Shown here piece by piece: positions 36,213 to 44,736 of a stretch of 64,000 nt of DNA. Source of the DNA: Ensifer adhaerens (GTDB lineage: Bacteria; Pseudomonadota; Alphaproteobacteria; Rhizobiales; Rhizobiaceae); the NCBI RefSeq assembly GCF_002940685.1, contig NZ_PNFP01000017.1, positions 100,837 to 164,836 on the forward strand, read 5' to 3'. The notes under the pieces are model-generated. The model saw only the letters and a program-made list of their open reading frames with translations, did no database searches and was not told the origin of the DNA. Positions within the stretch are counted from its first letter, which is position 1; each line of letters opens with the position of its first letter. Both the position numbers and the translations under genes were made by a program.

Positions 36213-37457
36213 ATGTACGAGTTCGCCATCGCCTGGGAATGGCTGGCCCTAGCCGTGCGCTGGTTGCACGTGATCACCGCCATCGCCTGGATCGGCTCAT
36301 CCTTCTACTTCATCGCGCTCGATCTCGGCCTGGTAAAGCGCGACCACCTGCCGGTCGGCGCCTATGGCGAGGAATGGCAGGTCCATGGCGGCGGCTTCTA
36401 CCACATCCAGAAGTATCTGGTGGCGCCGGCCTCGATGCCCGAGCATCTCACCTGGTTCAAATGGGAATCCTACGTGACGTGGCTTTCGGGCTTCGCCATG
36501 CTCTGTATCGTCTATTACGGCGGTGCCGATCTGTTCCTGATCGACCGCCACGTGCTCGACATCTCCGCAACCACGGCGATCCTGATCTCGCTTGCGTCGC
36601 TCGGCATCGGCTGGCTGTTTTATGACCTCCTGTGCAAGTCACCCATCGGCAGGAACACCTGGGGGCTGATGGCGCTGCTCTATGTGGCGCTCGTCGTCAT
36701 GGCCTGGGGCTATACCCAGGTCTTCACCGGCCGCGCCGCCTTCCTGCATCTCGGCGCGTTTACCGCGACGATCATGTCGGCCAACGTGTTCTTCATCATC
36801 ATCCCCAACCAGAAGATCGTCGTTGCCGACCTGATCGCCGGCCGCACGCCGGATCCGAAGCTCGGTGCCCAGGCCAAGCAGCGCTCGCTGCACAACAACT
36901 ACCTGACGCTTCCCGTCATCTTCTTCATGCTGTCGAACCACTATCCGCTGGCCTTTGCGACAGCCTTCAACTGGATCATTGCGGCGCTGGTCTTCCTGAT
37001 GGGCGTCACCATCCGCCACTGGTTCAACACCACCCACGCCCGCAAGGGCAGGCCGACCTGGACCTGGCTCGTCACTGCCCTTCTCTTCATCCTGATCATG
37101 TGGCTGTCGACGGTGCCGAAGGTATTGACCGGAGGTGAAGACAGAAAAGCCGAGGTCGCGCCGGCCTTCACCCGCTTTGCCGCGAATGCCCACTTCCCCG
37201 CCGTCAAGGATACGGTCTCGACCCGCTGTTCCATGTGCCATGCGGCAGAACCGGTCTATGAGGGCATCACCCAGGCGCCGAAGGGCGTCGTGCTTGAAAA
37301 CGACGCGGAGATTGCCGCCCATGCCCGCGAAATCTATATCCAGGCCGGGCGCAGCCATGCGATGCCGCCCGGCAACGTGACAGACATGACGACGGACGAA
37401 CGCCAGCTTCTGACAGCCTGGTTCGAAAGCGCCGTCGAGGAAGGCAAGACACAATGA
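36213..37457 (+). CDS. puuD: Urate hydroxylase PuuD (membrane urate oxidase with cytochrome c domain)
   Basis: Oxidises urate to 5-hydroxyisourate and passes electrons to the respiratory chain instead of producing peroxide. The 414-residue protein has about eight membrane helices (residues 8-305, starting WEWLALAVRWLHVITAIAWIG) and a C-terminal periplasmic cytochrome c domain with haem motif CSMCH (339-343). The fused architecture is diagnostic for PuuD. Conserved membrane His residues (WLH, VHGGGFYHI) are visible. It overlaps guaD by four bases (ATGA), and the downstream enzymes hydroxyisourate hydrolase and OHCU decarboxylase are in the same cluster. Confidence 0.93.
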   Translation: MYEFAIAWEWLALAVRWLHVITAIAWIGSSFYFIALDLGLVKRDHLPVGAYGEEWQVHGGGFYHIQKYLVAPASMPEHLTWFKWESYVTWLSGFAMLCIVYYGGADLFLIDRHVLDISATTAILISLASLGIGWLFYDLLCKSPIGRNTWGLMALLYVALVVMAWGYTQVFTGRAAFLHLGAFTATIMSANVFFIIIPNQKIVVADLIAGRTPDPKLGAQAKQRSLHNNYLTLPVIFFMLSNHYPLAFATAFNWIIAALVFLMGVTIRHWFNTTHARKGRPTWTWLVTALLFILIMWLSTVPKVLTGGEDRKAEVAPAFTRFAANAHFPAVKDTVSTRCSMCHAAEPVYEGITQAPKGVVLENDAEIAAHAREIYIQAGRSHAMPPGNVTDMTTDERQLLTAWFESAVEEGKTQ

Positions 37458-38770
37458 CGACCACCCTCATCCGCGGCCGGCTCTTGAGCTTTCATCGCGC
37501 GCCAACGTCGATCGACGATAGCGCCGCCTATGGCTACGAGAGCGATGGCGCGCTTCTGGTTAAGGGTGGCCAGATCGTCGCGAGCGGCACTTACGCGGCG
37601 GTGAAGGCCAGCGCTCCCGAAGACGCGGTGGAAATCGACCACCGCCCACACCTGATCATTCCCGGCTTTATCGATACGCATCTGCATTTCCCGCAGATGC
37701 AGGTGATGGCGTCCTATGCCGCCAACTTGCTCGAATGGCTGAACACCTACACCTTCCCGGAGGAATGCCGCTTCGTCGAGAGCGCCCATGCGGAGCGCAT
37801 CGCCACCCGCTTCTTCGACGAGATGGTGCGCCACGGCACGACGACGGCGACCGCCTATTGCTCGGTGCACAAGGCCTCGGCCGATGCCTTCTTCGCCGAG
37901 GCGCTGCGCCGCGACATGCGCATGATCGCCGGCAAGGTGATGATGGACCGCAACGCCCCGCAGGGGCTGCTCGACACGCCCGAGATGGGCTACGACGAGA
38001 CCCGCGCAGTCGTCCGCGACTGGCACGGCAAGGGCCGCAACCACGTCGCCATCACCCCGCGCTTCGCCATCACCTCGACGCCCGAGCAGATGGAGGTCGC
38101 CAAATCGCTGGTGCGCGAATTCCCCGACCTGCACGTCCAGACCCATCTGTCGGAAAACCGCGACGAGATTGCCTTCACCTGCGAACTCTATCCAGAAGCC
38201 AAGGACTACACCGACGTCTACGCGCGCTACGGCCTGCTTGGACCGAAGAGCCTGTTCGGCCACTGTATCCATCTCTCGGAGCGCGAGGCGGATGCGATGA
38301 GCGAGACCGGCTCCGTCGCCGTCTTCTGCCCGACCTCCAATCTCTTCCTCGGTTCCGGCCTTTTCCCGCTGCGTGCGCTCAGCCGCCGCGACAAGCCGGT
38401 GCGCACCTCGGTCGCCTCCGACATCGGCGGCGGCACGAGCTACTCCATGCTGAAGACGCTCGACGAGGCCTACAAGATCCTGCAACTGCAGGGCGAGCGG
38501 CTGAACCCGTTTGACAGCTTCTTCATGATGACCCGCGGCAATGCCGAGGCGCTGTCGTTGGTCGACCGGATCGGCACGCTGGAACCCGGCACCGACGCCG
38601 ATTTCATCGTGCTCGACATGGCGGCGACGCCGGCGATGGCGCTGCGGGCCGAAGTGGTCAACTCGCTCGCCGACGAACTCTTCCTGCTGCAGACCATGGG
38701 CGACGACCGCGCGATCGTCGAGACCTATGTCGCCGGCAGGCCGGCGAAATCGGCGCTCGTCGCCGCATGA
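37454..38770 (+). CDS. guaD: Guanine deaminase
   Basis: Converts guanine to xanthine plus ammonia. A 438-residue zinc amidohydrolase with the metal motif DTHLHFPQM (about residues 75-83), LNTYTFPEE, the His of HLSENRDEI (about 232) and GHCIHLSERE (about 273). The zinc Asp lies in VASDIGGGTSYSM (about 320), typical of guanine deaminases. It is translationally coupled to puuD and followed by a clear hairpin, so puuD-guaD forms the end of a transcript. Confidence 0.94.
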   Translation: MTTTLIRGRLLSFHRAPTSIDDSAAYGYESDGALLVKGGQIVASGTYAAVKASAPEDAVEIDHRPHLIIPGFIDTHLHFPQMQVMASYAANLLEWLNTYTFPEECRFVESAHAERIATRFFDEMVRHGTTTATAYCSVHKASADAFFAEALRRDMRMIAGKVMMDRNAPQGLLDTPEMGYDETRAVVRDWHGKGRNHVAITPRFAITSTPEQMEVAKSLVREFPDLHVQTHLSENRDEIAFTCELYPEAKDYTDVYARYGLLGPKSLFGHCIHLSEREADAMSETGSVAVFCPTSNLFLGSGLFPLRALSRRDKPVRTSVASDIGGGTSYSMLKTLDEAYKILQLQGERLNPFDSFFMMTRGNAEALSLVDRIGTLEPGTDADFIVLDMAATPAMALRAEVVNSLADELFLLQTMGDDRAIVETYVAGRPAKSALVAA

Positions 38771-38778
38771 CCGACGCG

Positions 38779-38813
38779 AAGCGAAGAGGTCAAGAAAATT
38801 TACCTCTTCGCTT
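38779..38813 (+). terminator. Terminator hairpin after guaD
   Basis: AAGCGAAGAGGT (38779-38790) pairs perfectly with ACCTCTTCGCTT (38802-38813) around an 11-nt loop, then TCTGG. The T tract is short, so it may be only partly efficient. Confidence 0.65.
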
Positions 38814-38885
38814 TCTGGCTATTAACAAGCCTCCGGCAAACATGGTAATGGCTCGTTCAATCTCCGTTGGACGAAGGCCGTTTCC

Positions 38886-40022
38886 ATGACGCAAATCCTC
38901 GAAATCAGCGACCTCAAGGCTCTGGCCAAGCGCCGCGTGCCGAAGCTCTTCTTCGACTATGCCGACAGCGGCGCCTGGACCGAAGGCACCTATCGCGCCA
39001 ACGAGGAGGATTTCGCCAAGGTGAAGCTGCGCCAGCGTGTACTGGTCGACATGACCAACCGTTCGCTGGAAACGACGATGATCGGCCAGAAGGTGTCGAT
39101 GCCGGTGGCACTTGCCCCGACCGGCCTCACCGGCATGCAGCATGCCGACGGCGAGATGCTGGCGGCCCAGGCGGCCGAGGCCTTCGGCGTGCCCTTCACG
39201 CTTTCGACCATGAGCATCTGCTCGATCGAGGACGTCGCCTCGGTCACGACGAAACCCTTCTGGTTCCAGCTCTACGTGATGCGCGAGCGCGAATTCGTGC
39301 TCAACCTCATCGACCGTGCGAAGGCGGCGAAGTGCTCGGCGCTGGTGCTGACGCTCGACCTGCAGATCCTCGGTCAGCGCCACAAGGACCTGAGAAACGG
39401 CCTGTCAGCCCCGCCGAAGATGACGCCGAAGCATCTCTGGCAGATGGCGACGCGTCCCGGCTGGTGCATGAAGATGCTCGGCACCAAGCGCCGCACCTTC
39501 CGCAACATCGTCGGCCACGCAAAGAGCGTCACCGACCTCTCCTCGCTCGGCGCCTGGACGGCCGAACAGTTCGACCCGCAGCTGTCGTGGAAGGACGTCG
39601 AATGGATCAAGGAACGCTGGGGCGGTCCGCTGATCCTCAAGGGCATTCTCGACCCTGAGGACGCGAAGATGGCGGCGGCGACCGGTGCGGACGCGATCAT
39701 CGTCTCCAACCATGGCGGCCGCCAGCTCGACGGCGCCCATTCCTCGATCAGCATGCTGCCGCGCATCGTCGATGCGGTCGGCCACCAGATCGAGGTGCAT
39801 GTCGACGGCGGCATCCGTTCCGGCCAGGACGTGCTGAAGGCCGTCGCCATGGGCGCCAAGGGCACCTATATCGGCCGCCCCTTCCTCTACGGCCTCGGCG
39901 CCATGGGCAAGGACGGCGTCACCAAGGCGCTCGACATCATCCGCAAGGAGATGGACATCACCATGGCGCTCTGCGGCAAGCGCAACATCAACGACGTCGA
40001 CCGCAGCATTCTGGCGGAGTGA
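38886..40022 (+). CDS. lldD: FMN-dependent alpha-hydroxyacid dehydrogenase (LldD-like)
   Basis: A 378-residue TIM-barrel flavoprotein oxidising L-lactate or another 2-hydroxyacid at the membrane. FFDYADSGAWTEGTYRAN is close to the N-terminus. ALAPTGLTG (about residues 75-83) is FMN-binding. The catalytic His and Arg are in SNHGGRQLDG (about 278-287), and VDGGIRSGQDVLKA binds the FMN phosphate. The symbol follows the family; L-lactate is the most likely substrate. The gene sits alone between purine genes, and since that pathway ends in glyoxylate, a glycolate-type substrate is an alternative. Confidence 0.85.
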   Translation: MTQILEISDLKALAKRRVPKLFFDYADSGAWTEGTYRANEEDFAKVKLRQRVLVDMTNRSLETTMIGQKVSMPVALAPTGLTGMQHADGEMLAAQAAEAFGVPFTLSTMSICSIEDVASVTTKPFWFQLYVMREREFVLNLIDRAKAAKCSALVLTLDLQILGQRHKDLRNGLSAPPKMTPKHLWQMATRPGWCMKMLGTKRRTFRNIVGHAKSVTDLSSLGAWTAEQFDPQLSWKDVEWIKERWGGPLILKGILDPEDAKMAAATGADAIIVSNHGGRQLDGAHSSISMLPRIVDAVGHQIEVHVDGGIRSGQDVLKAVAMGAKGTYIGRPFLYGLGAMGKDGVTKALDIIRKEMDITMALCGKRNINDVDRSILAE

Positions 40023-40040
40023 GGGCGGGCAGCCCTCGCC

Positions 40041-40403
40041 TCAGCTCCCCCGATAGGTCGAATAGCCGTAGGGCGAAAGCAAGAGCGGCACGTGATAATG
40101 GCTCGCCGGATCGGCGATGCCGAAGCGCAACGGAATGCGGTCGAGGAAGGCCGGTTCCGGCAGCGCCACACCCGACAGGCGCAGATAGTCGCCGGCATAA
40201 AAGACCAGCTCGTAATTGCCGGCCATGAAGCCGATGCCTTCGACCATCGGCCCGTCGACGCGGCCGTCGCTGTTGGTGTGAACGGTGCGGATCAGCTGCC
40301 GCTCTTCGCCTTCGAGCCAGTAAAGGTCGATGCGCAGGCCTTCGGCCGGCTTGCCAAGCGCGGTGTCGAGAACGTGGGTGGTCAGGCGGCCGGTGCCAGT
40401 CAT
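40041..40403 (-). CDS. uraH: 5-hydroxyisourate hydrolase (transthyretin-like)
   Basis: Hydrolyses 5-hydroxyisourate, the PuuD product, to OHCU. The 120-residue protein has the two family signatures: [13 protein letters not shown] near the N-terminus and the C-terminal [19 protein letters not shown]. The ending YRGS separates these enzymes from hormone-binding transthyretins. The catalytic His, Arg and Ser residues are present. It is the last gene of a minus-strand series with puuE, uraD and allA, though allA and uraH are separated by a 165-nt repeat-rich gap. Confidence 0.95.
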   Translation of the reverse strand: MTGTGRLTTHVLDTALGKPAEGLRIDLYWLEGEERQLIRTVHTNSDGRVDGPMVEGIGFMAGNYELVFYAGDYLRLSGVALPEPAFLDRIPLRFGIADPASHYHVPLLLSPYGYSTYRGS

Positions 40404-40463
40404 CGCTTGCCTCTTCTCAAGGGGTCAACGCAGGCCAGATCCCGCGCCCAAACTCTTCGTTCC

Positions 40464-40508
40464 GTTAGACTGTTTCATCATTTCCTCGAAACGAAGAAAC
40501 AGTCTAAC
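40464..40508. repeat. Inverted repeat with 13-bp arms between allA and uraH
   Basis: GTTAGACTGTTTC (40464-40476) and GAAACAGTCTAAC (40496-40508) are perfect complements around 19 nt. It lies next to hairpin repeat copy 5. A similar CCGTTAGACTG-TTCAT string occurs before the YeiH gene near 55774, so this may be part of another dispersed family. Confidence 0.6.
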
Positions 40509-40521
40509 TCTTTGAAATAAC

Positions 40522-40565
40522 GCAATTCCGGACGGAAAACCGTTTCACACTTTTCCTGGAATTGC
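40522..40565 (-). repeat. Hairpin repeat, copy 5, at the allA stop codon
   Basis: GCAATTCC (40522-40529) pairs with GGAATTGC (40558-40565), and GGAAAA with TTTTCC. It is nearly identical to copy 1 except for the loop CCGTTTCACAC. It starts 3 nt after the allA TAA; read on the minus strand TAAAGAGCAATTCC covers stop and element. Confidence 0.75.
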
Positions 40566-40568
40566 TCT

Positions 40569-41066
40569 TTAGGTCGCGCTCTCGATGACGAAGGGTTCGT
40601 CATAGAAGAACTCTTCCAGATTGTTGCCCGGCCCTTCGCGGTCGACGATGAGGAAATCGCTGACGGCGCCGACCGACATCAGCGGGTGGTGCCAGACATT
40701 GCGGCCGTAGTTGACGCCCTGCCGGCCACCCGCCTGAAACACCCGTGGCGTGCCCGGACGACCGTCCTCGTCCTCCGCGACGACGACCAACCACGGCCGG
40801 TCGTCGAGCGGAGAAAAGCTCTGGCTGCCGAGCGGATGGCGTTCCATCATCGTGACGGCATAAGGAAAGGCGCGCGGCTGGCCGCGAAAGATGTTGATGA
40901 TGACATTGGCGCCCTCGCCGACGACATCGGCGCGCGCCAGCCCGTGGAAGCGTTCGGTGTTGCCGCCGTTGATGTAGCGCATCGTCGCCGGGTCGGCTTC
41001 GATGATGGTGCCGAAAGGAGCGAAGCTCTCGCGCGTCAGCGGTTCGATCGTCAGCAGGCGCGACAT
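40569..41066 (-). CDS. allA: Ureidoglycolate lyase
   Basis: Splits ureidoglycolate into glyoxylate and urea, the last visible step of allantoin use. The 165-residue protein begins LLTIEPLTRESFAPFG. It has the cupin-type metal site in VTMMERHPLGSQSF (His and Glu, about residues 73-86) and YGRNVWHHPLM (about 125-135), and ends FFYDEPFVIES. The start at 41066 is chosen because similarity begins there. It lies 96 nt downstream of uraD on the same strand. A repeat element begins at the stop codon. Confidence 0.92.
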   Translation of the reverse strand: MSRLLTIEPLTRESFAPFGTIIEADPATMRYINGGNTERFHGLARADVVGEGANVIINIFRGQPRAFPYAVTMMERHPLGSQSFSPLDDRPWLVVVAEDEDGRPGTPRVFQAGGRQGVNYGRNVWHHPLMSVGAVSDFLIVDREGPGNNLEEFFYDEPFVIESAT

Positions 41067-41162
41067 TATGCGGACACCTCGCAAGAAGACGCAGCCCTTG
41101 CGGATATCCGATCCAGTTCGAGGGCCCTCCTCATCAGCGGGGACAGGCATCGAACGGTATTG

Positions 41163-41666
41163 TCAGGCATTTTCGTCTCCAGGAAGCATCGACTGCAGGC
41201 GCAGGCGGGCAATTTTCTCCACCTGTGCGCAAGCGGTTTCAAATTCCTCTTCGGGCGAATTGTCAATGCGGCTTTGGAAGGCGGCAAGAATTTGCCCCTT
41301 GGTCAGCCCCTTCACCGCGATGATGAAGGGAAAGCCGAACTTCTTCGTATAGGCATCGTTGAGCGCGGTGAAGCGCTGGTGCTCCTCCGGTGTCAGCCGG
41401 TCGAGGCCAGCGGACGCCTGCTCGGCGGTGGAATCCGCGGTGAGCTTGCCGGCAATCGCCAGCTTGCCGGCAAGATCCGGATGCGCCCGCAGCACCGCGA
41501 GCTTCTCGCGCGGCAGCGCCGTGCGAAAAGCCTGGCAGAGTGCGGAATGCACCGTTCCCGCCGTCAGCCCCGTCGCCGCGGCGCGATCGTAGGCTCGTTC
41601 GGCAACCCATGGCGAGTGCTCGAACACGCCGCCGAAACGGGCAACGAAGGCATCGCGGTCGGACAT
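41163..41666 (-). CDS. uraD: OHCU decarboxylase
   Basis: Decarboxylates 2-oxo-4-hydroxy-4-carboxy-5-ureidoimidazoline to S-allantoin. The 167-residue all-helical protein contains FGGVFEHSPWVAERAY (about residues 9-24), the catalytic-His motif RAHPDLAGKLA (about 62-72) and KKFGFPFIIAVKG (about 108-120), all diagnostic. Its ATG overlaps the puuE stop (TGATG), so it is coupled to allantoinase. PuuD, UraH and UraD thus complete the conversion of urate to allantoin. Confidence 0.95.
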   Translation of the reverse strand: MSDRDAFVARFGGVFEHSPWVAERAYDRAAATGLTAGTVHSALCQAFRTALPREKLAVLRAHPDLAGKLAIAGKLTADSTAEQASAGLDRLTPEEHQRFTALNDAYTKKFGFPFIIAVKGLTKGQILAAFQSRIDNSPEEEFETACAQVEKIARLRLQSMLPGDENA

Positions 41667-42595
41667 CAGAGCGCCCCTTCCGGCTTGTGGTGCTGGTACC
41701 AGTGGTTGGCGATGTCGATGCGCCGGGGCACCCAGACCTTGTCGTGCGACATGACGTAATCGATGAAGCGAGCGAGCGCTGCGGCGCGGCCCGGTCGGCC
41801 GACGAGCCGGCAGTGAAGGCCGATGTTCATCATCTTGGCGTCGCCCTGGCGGCCCTCCTCGTAGAGCACGTCGAAGGTGTCCTTGAGATAGGTGAAGAAC
41901 TGGTCGCCGGAATTGAAGCCCTGGTTGGTGGCAAAGCGCATGTCGTTGGCATCGAGCGTATAGGGGATGATCAGATGCGGCTTGTCGGCCGCAGGACCCG
42001 GGACCCAGTAGGGCAGCTCGTCCGCATAGCTGTCGCAGGAATAGAGGAAGCCGCCCTCTTCCAGCACCAGCTTCAGCGTGTTGGCCGAAGGCTTGCCCTG
42101 GTAGATGCCGAGCGGCCGCTCGCCGGTGAGTTCGGTGTGCAGCCGCACGACCTCGCGAATATGCGCGCGCTCGACTTCCTCGGGAACATCCTTGTATTCG
42201 AGCCAACGCAGGCCGTGGCTGGCGATCTCCCAGCCGGCTTCCTTCATGGCGGCAACGGCTTCCGGGTTGCGCGCCATGGCAAGCGTCACGCCATAGACGG
42301 TCAGCGGCACGTTGCGGCTGGTGAACATGCGCCAGAGCCGCCAGAAGCCGGAACGGGCGCCGTATTCGTAGATCGATTCCATGTTGAGATTGCGCTGACC
42401 AACCCAGGGCTGCGCGCCGACGATCTCCGACAGCAGGCATTCGGACGCCGGGTCGCCATCGAGAATGCAGCTTTCGCCACCCTCTTCGTAATTGAGCACG
42501 AATTGCACCGCGATGCGCGCATCCCCCGGCCAGTTCGCCTTTGGCGGATTGCGGCCATAACCTACGAGGTCGCGCGGATAGCTAGTCTCAGACAT
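41666..42595 (-). CDS. puuE: Allantoinase PuuE (polysaccharide-deacetylase fold)
   Basis: Hydrolyses allantoin to allantoate. The 309-residue protein belongs to the cofactor-independent PuuE type and not to the zinc amidohydrolase AllB. It begins with a YPRDLVGYGRNPP segment, then FVLNYEEGGESCILDGD (about residues 33-49). The middle block EIASHGLRWLEYKDV and SCDSYADELPYW follow. The start at 42595 gives the usual length. It heads the minus-strand genes puuE-uraD-allA-uraH and lies divergent from a NUDIX gene. Confidence 0.93.
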   Translation of the reverse strand: MSETSYPRDLVGYGRNPPKANWPGDARIAVQFVLNYEEGGESCILDGDPASECLLSEIVGAQPWVGQRNLNMESIYEYGARSGFWRLWRMFTSRNVPLTVYGVTLAMARNPEAVAAMKEAGWEIASHGLRWLEYKDVPEEVERAHIREVVRLHTELTGERPLGIYQGKPSANTLKLVLEEGGFLYSCDSYADELPYWVPGPAADKPHLIIPYTLDANDMRFATNQGFNSGDQFFTYLKDTFDVLYEEGRQGDAKMMNIGLHCRLVGRPGRAAALARFIDYVMSHDKVWVPRRIDIANHWYQHHKPEGAL

Positions 42596-42771
42596 CAAAT
42601 CACCCTTCGATTTTTCCTGAACGGTATCACCGCCGACCGGATTGTCGATACCGAAATCTACCCGCGCGGATGCACTCTGCTGCCCTGCCGTCGCCTTGGC
42701 AAAGATCGCAATTGAGATCCTTCGCGAAAACGTCTTAGGTGCGGGTGGCTTCAACCAGACGGCGCAGCGCG

Positions 42772-43203
42772 ATGAAAACCTACATCCAGAATCTTCGCGA
42801 AAAGATCGGCACAGACCTCCTGCTCTGCCCAGCGGTCGCTGCCGTCATACACAACGCCGAGGGGCAGATATTGTTGCAGGAGAAGGCGAGCGGCGAAGGC
42901 TGGAGCTTGCCGGCCGGCACCATCGAGCTGGGCGAGGCGCCCGAGGAGGCGGTCATGCGCGAAGTCATGGAGGAAACGGGCTTCCCGGTCCTGATCGACA
43001 GGATCCTTGGCGGCAAGGACTTTCGCTACACCTATCCAAACGGCGACCAGGTCGAATACGTCGTCACCCTGTTCCGATGCCGCATCGTCGGCGCTCAGCA
43101 GCCGATCCTGGACGACGAGACGAAATCGCTTCGGTATTTTTCCGCCGCCGACATGCCGCCGCTGGCGCTGCCCTACCCACCGTCGCTGTTGTTTGGCAGA
43201 TAG
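42772..43203 (+). CDS. NUDIX hydrolase
   Basis: A 143-residue pyrophosphohydrolase. The Nudix box starts at GTIELGEAPEEAVMREVMEE and ends TGF (about residues 54-76) with all metal-binding Glu residues. It hydrolyses a nucleoside-diphosphate-linked compound, possibly an oxidised nucleotide or sugar nucleotide. It is divergent from puuE (about 176 nt) and may share its promoter region. Nothing in the sequence fixes the substrate. Confidence 0.85.
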   Translation: MKTYIQNLREKIGTDLLLCPAVAAVIHNAEGQILLQEKASGEGWSLPAGTIELGEAPEEAVMREVMEETGFPVLIDRILGGKDFRYTYPNGDQVEYVVTLFRCRIVGAQQPILDDETKSLRYFSAADMPPLALPYPPSLLFGR

Positions 43204-43223
43204 CGCTGCGGCTACAGCGCCGG

Positions 43224-43239
43224 GCGTTCATGCGAACGC
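43224..43239 (-). repeat. Short hairpin close to the DUF1045 stop codon
   Basis: GCGTTC-ATGC-GAACGC. The minus-strand sequence from the stop reads TAGAGCATCCC, the same opening as hairpin repeat copy 4 (TAGAGCATG), although the hairpin itself is different. It may belong to a sister repeat family. Confidence 0.45.
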
Positions 43240-43251
43240 ACAAGGGATGCT

Positions 43252-44055
43252 CTAGCGATGCGCCATCAGCGCCGCGACGATCAGCGGCAGCGGCCGGGCC
43301 GCACCCTGCGGTGCCAGCGACGGATCGGCGGCGGCGCGCTTTGCCCGCTCGGCGCGCGTATTCGTCGAGATCTTGCCGAGCGGATGCTGCGAATGCACCC
43401 GCATGGGCGCACCCGTCTCCTGCTCGACGAAGAGAGCAACGCTGCCGATCGAAAGCGGCTTCGTCAGGCAGGGCTCGAACAGGGCGCGAAGCGGCGTCTC
43501 GACCTGGCGCATCGCGTCGGGCGCAAGCGGACCGGTGAGCATCATGTGGAACCGGTATTCATCCATCACGTGAGGATCGCCCCAGCGGTGCAGATTGGAA
43601 AACTGCGGCGCGGTCAGCCGGTCCGGATCGGACCGCTCGATGTCGTCCTCGCTGAGCGGCGCGCGGAAGGTGTCAAACTCCTGGACGACATTGGCAGCGA
43701 GAAGATGCATGGCCGTGCTCGGCACCTGCGGCATCAGCCCGAAGCATCGGCCGATGCGGGCGACCTCCAGGCGGTCGATTTCGAACGGCGTCTGGGCGCC
43801 GGCAAAATGCATCAGCGCCTTCAGAAGCTTCGATTCCGTCATGTCCGGGTGCAGCCGGAACGGCGACATCATCACCGCATGGAAACCGAAGCGGCGGGGA
43901 ACCGCCGTATGATAGGCGACGTCTGCGGCGCTGAGGCCGGCAACGGACGGCAGTTCGGCAGGCTCGCCGGAATAGACATTGCGCCCGAGCCAGCTTGCAG
44001 CAATCGCAGAAAGCGGGTCGGCCATCGGCGGCGTGAAACAAATGGCATAGCGCAT
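43252..44055 (-). CDS. DUF1045 protein, 2H-phosphoesterase-like
   Basis: A 267-residue protein starting MRYAICFTPPMADPL. It shows two His-containing motifs, PRRFGFHAVMMSPFRL (about residues 56-71) and EYRFHMMLTGPL (about 167-178). This arrangement resembles 2H phosphoesterases and the DUF1045 proteins usually found with phosphonate (phn) genes, where they act near PhnN/PhnM. No phosphonate gene is visible here, so the local role is unclear. The start at 44055 was taken from family similarity; the frame continues upstream to 44262. Confidence 0.8.
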   Translation of the reverse strand: MRYAICFTPPMADPLSAIAASWLGRNVYSGEPAELPSVAGLSAADVAYHTAVPRRFGFHAVMMSPFRLHPDMTESKLLKALMHFAGAQTPFEIDRLEVARIGRCFGLMPQVPSTAMHLLAANVVQEFDTFRAPLSEDDIERSDPDRLTAPQFSNLHRWGDPHVMDEYRFHMMLTGPLAPDAMRQVETPLRALFEPCLTKPLSIGSVALFVEQETGAPMRVHSQHPLGKISTNTRAERAKRAAADPSLAPQGAARPLPLIVAALMAHR

Positions 44056-44281
44056 CGGCTGGCTCCGGGTATCCGTCAGCGCGGGATGATAAGAAGCACG
44101 CGGTTTTCCGCCCTCACCCCGACCTGTCTCCTGGCCGCGTCTTAGGTGATTTGCGTGACAGATTGACGAAGTCGGCCGGGGATGAGCGCCACCGCCGCTC
44201 CGAGCCCTCCCTTGCGTTTTTCGGAACCATCCGGGCCACCACCCGTTCCCCAATGGTAGCAAACAAGGATGGAGAAGAAGC

Positions 44282-44671
44282 GTGAGCTATCACAATGCAA
44301 ACCTTCAGGACGCCCGGATCAAGGAAACCCATGACCTGATCGCGAGCGACAAGGTTGAAGGTACGAAGGTCTACGGCCCGGATGACAGGCACATCGGCGC
44401 GATCGAGCGCGTGATCATCGAGAAGCGCAGCGGGCGCGTCGCCTATGCGGTGCTGGGCTTCGGCGGTTTTCTCGGCATCGGCGAAGACCACTATCCGCTG
44501 CCCTGGGCCAAGCTCACCTACGACGAGAGGCTTGGCGGCTATCGCACTGATGTGACTCGCGATCAGGTGGAAAACGCACCGAAGTATCACGGCACCGAAG
44601 AATATGACTGGAACGCCGAAAACGGCCGCCGCGTCTATGACTATTACGGCGTGCCGCCCTACTGGATGTAA
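44282..44671 (+). CDS. PRC-barrel domain protein
   Basis: A 129-residue cytoplasmic protein. Residues about 20-95 (HDLIASDKVEGTKVYGPDD, IGAIERVIIEKRSGRVAYAVL, GGFLGIGEDHYPLPW) are a PRC-barrel, a small beta-barrel found in photosynthetic reaction-centre H subunits and in RimM. Stand-alone members are common and stress-related in rhizobia. The start codon is GTG at 44282, preceded by GGAGAAGAAGC. A strong terminator follows. No partner gene is evident. Confidence 0.82.
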   Translation: MSYHNANLQDARIKETHDLIASDKVEGTKVYGPDDRHIGAIERVIIEKRSGRVAYAVLGFGGFLGIGEDHYPLPWAKLTYDERLGGYRTDVTRDQVENAPKYHGTEEYDWNAENGRRVYDYYGVPPYWM

Positions 44672-44691
44672 TACTTGAGTTTCGATCTTTC

Positions 44692-44717
44692 AGGCCCCGC
44701 CGCCGGCGGGGCCTTTC
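44692..44717. terminator. Bidirectional terminator between PRC-barrel and FAD oxidoreductase genes
   Basis: AGGCCCCGCC (44692-44701), loop GCC, GGCGGGGCCT (44705-44714), followed by TTC. A ten-pair GC stem in the gap of two convergent genes, 20 nt after the PRC-barrel stop. Confidence 0.75.
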
Positions 44718-44736
44718 GCATGTCCGGCGCTAAAGG

